From JBLHGU01 sp047615875 (lineage in GTDB: Bacteria; Pseudomonadota; Gammaproteobacteria; Arenicellales; CAJQKF01): a stretch of 11,942 nt of DNA. The notes below the pieces were generated by a model. The model made no database searches. It was not told the origin of the DNA and saw only the letters and a list, made by a program, of their open reading frames with translations. The position numbers were made by a program, and so were the translations under genes. The stretch spans positions 1 to 11,942 of the forward strand of contig JBLHGU010000147.1 in NCBI GenBank assembly GCA_047615875.1, read 5' to 3'. This document shows, piece after piece, positions 6,156 through 11,942 of the stretch; position 1 is the stretch's first letter, and each line of letters starts with the position of its first letter.

Positions 6156-7010
6156 ATGTACTGGACCCCGAGACGACAACAATTTCGCACCTTGCTGGCT
6201 GGTTCCGAGTGCGTCTATCCTGGTTCCGTATTTGACCCACTTTCGGCACGCATGGCCAACGATCTTGGTTTCGAAGTGGCCATGTTCGCGGGATCAATAG
6301 CATCGCTGACGGTATTAGGTGCACCGGATCTTATTGTTTTGAATCAAGCAGAGTTTGCCGCCCAGGCCTATCGAGTTTGCCGCGCAGCAGATATACCATT
6401 GATTGTTGATGCTGATCATGGCTATGGCAATGCATTGAATGTACGTCGTACTGTAGAGGAGCTGGAAAGTTCGGGTGTTTCTGCAATGACCATCGAAGAT
6501 ACCGTCTTACCGAAACGTCACGGTTCCAGCGCAACGGAATTTGTCTCGATAGAGGAAGGTGTTGGAAAAATGCAGGCAGCATTAGAGGCGCGGCAGGATC
6601 CCGATCTGGTGATTGCCGGCAGGACCAGTGCTTTAGCTAGCAACGGTCTGGACGATACGATTAAACGATTAAACGCCTACGAGGCCAGTGGCGTGGATAT
6701 GTTGATGTTGGTGGGTATTAAACAGCGTGACGATCTTGAGGCGATAGCTGATTCGGTAAGCATTCCCTTGATGCTGGGAGGGGTGAGTGCCGAGCTGATG
6801 GATCGGCAATATCTTGCCGGGTTGGGGGTTAGAATTTGTCTGCAAGGCCATCAGCCATTTATGGCTGCCATACAAGCTACCTACGCTACATTAAAAGCCC
6901 TTAGAGATGGCGTGCCAACATCCGAATTGACTGGATTGCCTGAAAAAGCATTGCAACGACAGCTCATGCGAGAGGACGATTATCAGCAATGGGTGGATAA
7001 CTATTTGTGA
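6156..7010 (+). CDS. PA4872-like oxaloacetate decarboxylase (PEP mutase/isocitrate lyase superfamily)
   Basis: Predicted 284 aa, the usual length for this family. The metal site is D-A-D-H-G-Y-G-N (85-92), and S-V-F-D-P-L-S-A-R (24-32) and E-E-G-V-G-K (133-138) fit the Pseudomonas PA4872 group as I recall it. The loop after I-E-D-T (113-116) reads L-P-K-R-H-G (118-123), so the catalytic Cys of isocitrate and methylisocitrate lyases is absent. The G-H pair (231-232) falls where PA4872 has its distinctive catalytic-site His235. This points to Mg2+-dependent decarboxylation of oxaloacetate to pyruvate and CO2 rather than cleavage of isocitrate, or to a related 2-oxoacid lyase reaction. It leads the rightward unit and overlaps the CofD-like gene by 4 bp. 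The start has only a weak ribosome-binding site. Confidence 0.85.
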   Translation: MYWTPRRQQFRTLLAGSECVYPGSVFDPLSARMANDLGFEVAMFAGSIASLTVLGAPDLIVLNQAEFAAQAYRVCRAADIPLIVDADHGYGNALNVRRTVEELESSGVSAMTIEDTVLPKRHGSSATEFVSIEEGVGKMQAALEARQDPDLVIAGRTSALASNGLDDTIKRLNAYEASGVDMLMLVGIKQRDDLEAIADSVSIPLMLGGVSAELMDRQYLAGLGVRICLQGHQPFMAAIQATYATLKALRDGVPTSELTGLPEKALQRQLMREDDYQQWVDNYL

Positions 7011-8206
7011 TTGCCAGGCCACAACACGACGATTCAGCGTTGCTAGCAGGTAAGCCACTTGCCGATGACAAAGGATTGGGCAATTTTGCACCGTTGTTTT
7101 TTAGCGGTGGATCTGCGCTAAATGATCTATCGCTTGTTATAAAAAAGCACACTCGTCGCTCGATTCACCTGATTACCCCGTTTGATTCCGGCGGCAGTTC
7201 GGCGTCATTGCGCGATGCATTTAATATGCCAGCAGTAGGCGATTTGCGAAATAGGATGATTGCGCTGGCTGATGATGCTCATGCCGATATACGATCAGTA
7301 ACCCATCTGCTTTCAAAACGATTACCAAATCACGGGTCCGCTTCTAGTTTCAAAAAAACTCTGGACTCGATTACACAATCTACCGATCCCGAAATGGCGG
7401 ATATAGCCCGGGAGTCTGCGGAATTTATACAATTGTCACTGGAAGAGTTTCTACGCCAATCGCCGGTGGGTTTTGACTTTTCCGGTGCGAGTATTGGAAA
7501 TTTGATTTTATGTGGAGACTATTTACTCAATGGTCGCAGCCTGCGTACCGCGGTGGCACATTTCGGTCAGGTCGCGAGGGTGTCAGGTGTTGTGCAACCC
7601 ATGGTAGAGGAGAATTTGCATTTATCAGCTGTTCTTTCCGGTGGCGGTATTTTAACAGGCCAACATCGATTAACTGGTAAACAGGTGCCACCAATTACCC
7701 ATGCCATTAGTGGTCTTCGCTTGAGTCGCAGCGCGGGCACATTTGATTACGCATCTTGTCAGATAGATGCTTCAACCACAGCTTTAATTGCATCAGCAGA
7801 TCTAATCTGTTTTCCACCGGGCAGCTTTTTCACCAGTCTGTGTGCTAACTTACTACCAGGCGGTGTAACTGAAGCCGTTGTAGGAAATCCATGTAATAAA
7901 GTTTTTGTACCCAACCTGGGTCACGACCCAGAACAGCGAGATTATGAAATAACTGATCTTATTGAATTTCTACTCGGGATTCTAAATGCTCACAGACCAG
8001 GTCAGGGATGGGTTAACCCGCCACTTACACATATTCTGATGCATCATGACGAGAGTCGCTATTCTGGCTCTGTCGACCAGAACTTGCTGGAAAGTTACGG
8101 CATACAGCTCGTAAAACGTCCACTGGTCCATCGCCATCAAGCGTATTATGATGCCGAATTATTATTTGAAGAATTGTCCCAAATAGCTGGCAGGAGTGAT
8201 AGGTAA
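7007..8206 (+). CDS. CofD/YvcK-family protein
   Basis: Predicted 399 aa. Motifs of the CofD/YvcK superfamily (PF01933 type) run in order: F-S-G-G-S-A-L (32-38); P-F-D-S-G-G-S-S (58-65) with L-R-D-A-F (68-72), P-A-V-G-D-L-R-N (75-82) and A-L-A-D (86-89); S-I-G-N-L (162-166); P-P-G-S-F-F-T-S-L (270-278) with N-L-L-P-G-G (281-286). The order and wording match YvcK, and I also recall a similar CofD-related family tied to the 'GAK' cassette. CofD transfers a phospholactyl-type group from a nucleotide donor to the F420 precursor. YvcK binds nucleotide sugars and is needed for gluconeogenic growth. No F420 genes are seen here, so the acceptor is unknown. The GTG start lies in GTGA shared with the upstream stop, implying translational coupling; GGTGGA lies about 10 nt upstream. 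An N-terminal extension of about 28 residues is poorly conserved. Confidence 0.8.
   Translation: MIARPQHDDSALLAGKPLADDKGLGNFAPLFFSGGSALNDLSLVIKKHTRRSIHLITPFDSGGSSASLRDAFNMPAVGDLRNRMIALADDAHADIRSVTHLLSKRLPNHGSASSFKKTLDSITQSTDPEMADIARESAEFIQLSLEEFLRQSPVGFDFSGASIGNLILCGDYLLNGRSLRTAVAHFGQVARVSGVVQPMVEENLHLSAVLSGGGILTGQHRLTGKQVPPITHAISGLRLSRSAGTFDYASCQIDASTTALIASADLICFPPGSFFTSLCANLLPGGVTEAVVGNPCNKVFVPNLGHDPEQRDYEITDLIEFLLGILNAHRPGQGWVNPPLTHILMHHDESRYSGSVDQNLLESYGIQLVKRPLVHRHQAYYDAELLFEELSQIAGRSDR
8192..8199 (+). promoter_or_regulatory. Ribosome-binding site deciding the esterase start
   Basis: AGGAGTGA lies 8 nt before the ATG at 8208 and inside the end of the CofD-like gene. It overlaps the alternative in-frame GTG at 8196, which makes that start unlikely. 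Confidence 0.65.
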
Positions 8207-8207
8207 T

Positions 8208-9188
8208 ATGGCAACAGGCGTTAATGTGCTTCATTTATTGAATTCTGAAATGCAATCCATCCTTGATCAGGACAACAGCCTGCAATCTGAGGTGGATATT
8301 ACTGGCTTATCTCGTGTGGAAGCCTCACGTAATTGCTATAACCATGCCAGAGCGTTTTGGAATCAGGGTGGGCCGAGCATGCATCAGCGCATGGATCTAA
8401 AAGTACCGGGGCAACAAGCAGATATTAATTGTCGTTTGCATATTCCTGTTCAGTTGGAGAATGAAACTCAGGTTCCGGTAGTGCTTTTTAGTCACGGTGG
8501 TTCCTGGATGTTAGGTAACCTGGATACGCATGACAGGGTTATGCGAGAGCTGGCAAACAGAGGTGGGTTTGCCGTATTGGGTGTAGATTACCGACTGGCA
8601 CCGGAAGCAAGTTACGATGACATGCGAGCGGATGTTATGGCGGTGCTGCGCTACGTTCGAGAGTCGGGCGATGCCTTGAACCTGAATGGGAATAATATTG
8701 CCCTGGCAGGAGATTCTGCCGGTGCACAGTTATCTTTATGTACCGCTCTGGATGACGATACAACCGACAGCAGACTCAAAGCGTTAGTGTTAATTTATGG
8801 TGCATATGGATTAGCCGATTCCGTTAGTCGACGGCTTTACGGTGGCAAAGAATCAGGCCTGGATGAAGAATCCATGATATTTAGTCGTCAATGCCTGCTT
8901 GGCAAAGATGCTGATCCAATAGCCAGTGGCTTTGACCTACTACGACGGGATCTTTCCACACTCCCGGCAAGTCTGGTTACCAGTTGTACCCTCGACCCAT
9001 TATGTGACGATAGTTTAGCGCTGGTAAAGTTTATGCAATGCCAGGGGGTTAGCCATGAATACTATCAGGCAGAGGGTGTGCTGCATGGCTATGTTCATTT
9101 CAGCGGTTGGCTGGCTGAGGCACGAACCACGCTGGATAAATGTGCAAATTTTCTAGCTAATGCTCTAGTGGGCAATGCGGTAAATTAG
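8208..9188 (+). CDS. HSL-family alpha/beta hydrolase (esterase)
   Basis: Predicted 326 aa. The oxyanion-hole motif H-G-G-S-W (96-100) precedes the core V-D-Y-R-L-A-P-E (126-133). The nucleophile elbow is G-D-S-A-G (168-172, Ser170), and the acid and base are probably Asp263 in L-D-P-L and His293 in L-H-G-Y. This is the hormone-sensitive-lipase or carboxylesterase/arylformamidase-like fold with a complete triad. It probably hydrolyses a small ester, amide or lactone made or used by the same operon; no signal peptide is visible, so it is cytoplasmic. The start is 1 bp after the CofD-like stop. The last seven residues (L-V-G-N-A-V-N) and the stop codon are encoded by the left inverted repeat of the element at 9165-9432. 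The natural C-terminus may therefore have been replaced, without touching the catalytic residues. Confidence 0.88.
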   Translation: MATGVNVLHLLNSEMQSILDQDNSLQSEVDITGLSRVEASRNCYNHARAFWNQGGPSMHQRMDLKVPGQQADINCRLHIPVQLENETQVPVVLFSHGGSWMLGNLDTHDRVMRELANRGGFAVLGVDYRLAPEASYDDMRADVMAVLRYVRESGDALNLNGNNIALAGDSAGAQLSLCTALDDDTTDSRLKALVLIYGAYGLADSVSRRLYGGKESGLDEESMIFSRQCLLGKDADPIASGFDLLRRDLSTLPASLVTSCTLDPLCDDSLALVKFMQCQGVSHEYYQAEGVLHGYVHFSGWLAEARTTLDKCANFLANALVGNAVN

Positions 9189-9432
9189 GTAACGCTCAGC
9201 CACAGCACAATCGAATTTGGCAAGGCGCGGTCCGCCGGGAATGGCGGGTCCTTTGCAAGGATCGCAACGCAGTCCAAAATCGATTGTGATGCGGCCCTTC
9301 GGGAGCGGCTGTGCGGGCACGACTCTGCGTTGTGTTTCTTGATAAGGGCACGCCATTGCCTGCAAAACACGCCTTGATTCGCACTCGCACAGACACTCTG
9401 AGTGTTACTTAATTTACCGCATTGCCCACTAG
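9165..9432. mobile_element. MITE-like element with 35 bp terminal inverted repeats
   Basis: The ends (9165-9199 and 9398-9432) are inverted copies that agree at 33 of 35 positions; both begin CTAGTGGGCAATGCGG when read inward. Matching stops sharply outside them; the flanks share only the dinucleotide CT directly repeated at both junctions, a possible 2 bp target duplication. The 198 bp interior is non-coding but heavily structured: arms 9206-9220 and 9274-9288 pair at 14 of 15 positions around CCGCC/GGCGG (9232-9247) and TCCTT/AAGGA (9249-9261), followed by CCC-TTC-GGG (9295-9303). Its GC content looks higher than that of the flanking genes. A non-autonomous transposable element or a dispersed structured repeat fits best. 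No transposase is present. Confidence 0.6.
9206..9288. repeat. Imperfect hairpin inside the MITE-like element
   Basis: A 15 bp outer stem (one mismatch) surrounds 53 nt holding two smaller perfect stems. The folding potential exists on both strands. It could act in element mobility or as a transcription barrier between the convergent esterase and aceK genes. There is no T-tract typical of an intrinsic terminator. Confidence 0.5.
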
Positions 9433-9449
9433 CTTAAGCGCCGCTGCTT

Positions 9450-11213
9450 TTATACACGACAGCTGTCAGGGTAAACCTTTATTACAGGCACCTGATCAGC
9501 AAGAAGCTCCTGTTGTAGACCTTCCCAGTAGTCTGTGGAGTAGAGCTCACCGTGTTTTTGACGGAACATATGTCTCAGTTCACGATGAGGGATGCGCATT
9601 CCTACTTCAATTTCTTCGGGTAGAAAAATTACGCCATCTTCGAAGTACCAATCTGGAATATCTTCCTCCCCATCAAAGCGCTCAGTATTACTACGGATCT
9701 TTACATCAACAAATGGTTCTAGCGCATCATAGTCAAACAGGTAGACTTTGCGAAAGTGACTGACACCATAGTTACGCGCATCTAGATCCTTATTGAATAT
9801 ATTGGCAGCGGCGTTATTCTTTATGCAATCGCCGAGATTCTCAATGATATGTTCAATATCTCCACTGTCCGCATTTTCAAAATAGATAGGCAATGGAGTC
9901 ATACGTGGCTGAACAATCAAGTATTTGAAAATAATTGAATCGTTTTGAAGCGATACCGTGTCACTGGCATTTTGTAGTAATTCTTCTTGCAACTCCATGG
10001 AGAACAGATCCTGTTCCAGCGCAATATTGAAATAGATGATATTGTCTAACATGCTGCCGGTACGGTTTATTTCGTGTACCCGCCCGTATTTTTTCATAAC
10101 CGATTCAATCCCCTCAAATTCCCCCCATTTGTAGTCCTCTGTTGGGTGGTTGCGAATCACTTTTAAATTATAGGTCGACTGCGGTCCGGCAAAACCAATG
10201 GCAACGGTACCTCTTGATCCGACCGCGATATCAAATTTGCCTTGAGTTTTCTCAAGCTCCTGTTTCAATTCATCAAGTACCGCAACCTTGCCTAGATGGT
10301 TGTAACCAATGGTGGAATAGTGAAGCCCTAAAGAACGATTAGGCATAATGGAGAACAGGAACGAATTCAGTTCATGATAAAAAGTAGTTGTGACGTGAAA
10401 ATTGGCCAGGGTAGAACTAAAAAGATTATGAGCATCCTCCTGCTCGGTTAATACCGCATCGGTAATTACACCATCTGGCGTATTTATCAGTGCAATAATA
10501 ATGGGCTTTGGATCTTCGTTTTCTAAAATCATGCGTCCGACAATGTAGCAACCGCGGTTTCTATAAAACCCAGCTTTAACTACTTCGATTCGTGACAATG
10601 CAGAATTATTTTCAGAATGTCTCGCTAATGAAACGTTGATTTTTCCGGCTATTTTCTTCGCGTCATGTGCATCGTCTCTAAATGGTGCATTAAGTGTTGG
10701 CAATTGTAGAATCGCCAGTATATGTTGGTCTGTCAATTCATTATCAATAATGAATGTCTGTACTAGCTCTGGTGGAAAGTGGTCAATGAGATCTTTGGAC
10801 CTGACCAACGAATAATCTACAGGTTGCCACTTATCCTTGTAAACCATACGTCGCACCGAATGCATAAATGCATAGGCAACATCTGATTCATAGCGACTGC
10901 TAATGAGTCGCAAATAACTCAACTCAATTCGATCCCAAATAAGCGAGTCAGACGCCACCGATGGCATGACAGCTTTTAAAAATGGTCCCATCTCATGGAT
11001 GTGAGAGTTATACAGGGACAGGCGGTATCTGCTGAGCTTTATGGACGCTGCGTGATGCTGTTTTTCGAATGCCTCTTTAGCCTGAAAAGGAACATTTAAA
11101 AAGGCTGAGTAAAAATTATCGAAATTCTCCAGGATCCAGGTGCTGATAATTTCCATGCGCTGGGTATCATTGCCAGCGCCGGATAATCTAGAAGAAAGAA
11201 CTTGTCGCAACAT
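9450..11213 (-). CDS. aceK: Isocitrate dehydrogenase kinase/phosphatase
   Basis: Predicted 587 aa from the ATG at 11213; E. coli AceK is 578 aa. The enzyme phosphorylates and dephosphorylates isocitrate dehydrogenase, steering isocitrate into the glyoxylate bypass during growth on acetate or fatty acids. The C-terminal kinase-like half is clear. It has a Gly-rich strand G-S-R-G-T-V-A-I-G-F (332-341) and an ATP-site Lys351. The catalytic stretch A-A-A-N-I-F-N-K-D-L-D-A-R-N-Y-G (468-483) gives Asp476 and Asn481, and F-D-Y-D (493-496) gives Asp494; these align with E. coli Asp457, Asn462 and Asp475. The ending S-T-D-Y-W-E-G-L-Q (559-567) also matches. The N-terminal regulatory half is divergent. 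A longer frame from 11282 would overlap the upstream gene and is rejected. The start lies 13 bp after the FAH-family stop, with a GAG box. No aceA or aceB is adjacent. Confidence 0.92.
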   Translation of the reverse strand: MLRQVLSSRLSGAGNDTQRMEIISTWILENFDNFYSAFLNVPFQAKEAFEKQHHAASIKLSRYRLSLYNSHIHEMGPFLKAVMPSVASDSLIWDRIELSYLRLISSRYESDVAYAFMHSVRRMVYKDKWQPVDYSLVRSKDLIDHFPPELVQTFIIDNELTDQHILAILQLPTLNAPFRDDAHDAKKIAGKINVSLARHSENNSALSRIEVVKAGFYRNRGCYIVGRMILENEDPKPIIIALINTPDGVITDAVLTEQEDAHNLFSSTLANFHVTTTFYHELNSFLFSIMPNRSLGLHYSTIGYNHLGKVAVLDELKQELEKTQGKFDIAVGSRGTVAIGFAGPQSTYNLKVIRNHPTEDYKWGEFEGIESVMKKYGRVHEINRTGSMLDNIIYFNIALEQDLFSMELQEELLQNASDTVSLQNDSIIFKYLIVQPRMTPLPIYFENADSGDIEHIIENLGDCIKNNAAANIFNKDLDARNYGVSHFRKVYLFDYDALEPFVDVKIRSNTERFDGEEDIPDWYFEDGVIFLPEEIEVGMRIPHRELRHMFRQKHGELYSTDYWEGLQQELLADQVPVIKVYPDSCRV

Positions 11214-11226
11214 TGCAGTGCACTCG

Positions 11227-11942
11227 TTATGCGGGGTAGTCAGCGAAACTATTATGCAGCGTACCAATGCCCTCAATAACAATATCTATATCAGAGCCTG
11301 GTTTCATTGTGCGTGCGCCTACCGAAGTTCCACAGGCAATCAGGTCACCTGGAACCAGTGTTTGATATTGAGAAAGATGGGAGACTATTTCGTAAGGACT
11401 ATAGATCATGTCAGCAACAGGGTAGTCTTGGCGAATTTCACCTCCCTGTACAGCTTGAACTCTCAAGCCTGACAGTTCAAGATCAGTAGTTATCCAGGGA
11501 CCCAGTGGGGTAAATGTGTCAAATCCTTTTGAACGAGTCCATTGCTGAAAAGCTTTATCCTCAAAGAGAAAATTTATAGCTGTAACATCATTTACGCAGG
11601 TATAGCCAAATATATGCTCAGCTGCCTGGTCTGCAGAAATATTCTGACAAGCCTTGCCAATTACGATGCCAAGTTCGGCCTCGAATATAACTTTACCACT
11701 GTGACCCCTGGGTCTAAAAATTGTCTCGTTTACGCCAATAACACTCGATACCGGCTTCATGAAATACAACGGGGTAATAGGAATAGTCTGACCTTCTTTT
11801 TCCGCGCGCTCGTGAAAGTTGTTCCATAGTGCCAGAATAGAATTCGGTTTTAATGGCGGCAGGAGTTTTACATCACCAAGGGCGATGGTTTCTCCAGTTG
11901 GTTGGGGATTGTCAAACAGGTTACCCTGATACAATTCGATTA
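11227..11942 (-). CDS. Fumarylacetoacetate hydrolase-family protein, 5' end beyond the window
   Basis: The frame is open to the right edge of the window, so the start is not seen; a TTG at 11934 is probably internal. By comparison with relatives, roughly 25-30 N-terminal residues may be missing (the visible part opens in a typical P-T-G-E-T linker). Counted from that TTG, motifs are N-N-F-H (38-41), the metal ligands Glu85 and Glu87 in F-E-A-E-L, Asp116 in C-V-N-D-V-T-A, K-G-F-D-T-F (136-141) and C-G-T-S-V-G (201-206). FAH-fold enzymes hydrolyse, decarboxylate or isomerise 2-oxo acids such as acylpyruvates, oxaloacetate or homoprotocatechuate intermediates, using Mg2+. The exact substrate is open. 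It is probably co-transcribed with aceK. The common T-A-R-D motif after the Asp is T-A-I-N here. Confidence 0.85.
   Translation of the reverse strand, partial: IELYQGNLFDNPQPTGETIALGDVKLLPPLKPNSILALWNNFHERAEKEGQTIPITPLYFMKPVSSVIGVNETIFRPRGHSGKVIFEAELGIVIGKACQNISADQAAEHIFGYTCVNDVTAINFLFEDKAFQQWTRSKGFDTFTPLGPWITTDLELSGLRVQAVQGGEIRQDYPVADMIYSPYEIVSHLSQYQTLVPGDLIACGTSVGARTMKPGSDIDIVIEGIGTLHNSFADYPA

Noticed and set aside
6156..7010. Annotation as isocitrate lyase (aceA) partner of aceK
   Set aside because: Too short for isocitrate lyase and lacks the catalytic Cys; motifs fit the PA4872 decarboxylase group instead.
9422..9763. Plus-strand frame starting in the right inverted repeat
   Set aside because: It lies antisense to the well-conserved C-terminus of aceK and has no plausible product.
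11214..11282. N-terminal extension of aceK from the upstream ATG at 11282
   Set aside because: It would overlap the FAH-family gene by 56 bp; the ATG at 11213 has a ribosome-binding site and gives the usual AceK length.
1..11942. CRISPR array, tRNA, rRNA or phage genes
   Set aside because: No regularly spaced direct repeats, no cloverleaf or rRNA stretches and no phage structural genes were seen on reading both strands.

Overview
The window looks like a chromosomal segment of a gammaproteobacterium with moderate GC, possibly marine. The best taxonomic marker is a recognisable isocitrate dehydrogenase kinase/phosphatase (AceK), a family found mainly in gamma- and betaproteobacteria. A YegP-type protein, a PA4872-type oxaloacetate decarboxylase and a Tat-targeted nitroreductase fit the same picture. 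The species cannot be named from the sequence.

Layout, left to right. Positions 1-289 hold no gene, only strong hairpin-forming inverted repeats near the window edge. A YegP-like protein is on the minus strand (290-622). A non-coding stretch (623-968) ends in a striking operator/promoter made of four heptamers. It drives a two-gene unit on the plus strand: a Tat-exported Acg-type nitroreductase and a MarR-type regulator (969-2573). A gene-poor convergent gap (2574-2916) carries one long stem-loop.

The core of the window is a divergent pair of three-gene units around a 65 bp gap (6091-6155). Leftward are a cobalamin-binding mutase-like fusion protein, a ProC-like NAD(P)-dependent reductase and a cysteine-dioxygenase-like cupin. 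Rightward are a PA4872-like oxaloacetate decarboxylase, a CofD/YvcK-like protein whose start overlaps the decarboxylase stop, and an HSL-type alpha/beta hydrolase. Spacings are tight (4 bp overlap to 48 bp gap). The set of chemistries (B12 rearrangement, imine or ketone reduction, thiol oxygenation, C-C lyase, CofD-type transferase, esterase) suggests a dedicated small-molecule pathway that I do not recognise. This is the best candidate for an undescribed system here; its substrate is unknown.

The esterase gene ends inside a 268 bp element (9165-9432) bounded by 35 bp inverted repeats that match at 33 of 35 positions. It resembles a MITE or another structured repeat and supplies the last codons of the esterase. 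Beyond it, on the minus strand, are aceK (9450-11213) and, 13 bp upstream of it, a fumarylacetoacetate-hydrolase-family gene that runs off the right edge.

Several genes act around oxaloacetate, isocitrate or gluconeogenesis (PA4872-like lyase, YvcK-like protein, AceK, FAH-family enzyme). A link to growth on C2 or organic-acid substrates is therefore plausible, but this is inference from neighbourhood only.
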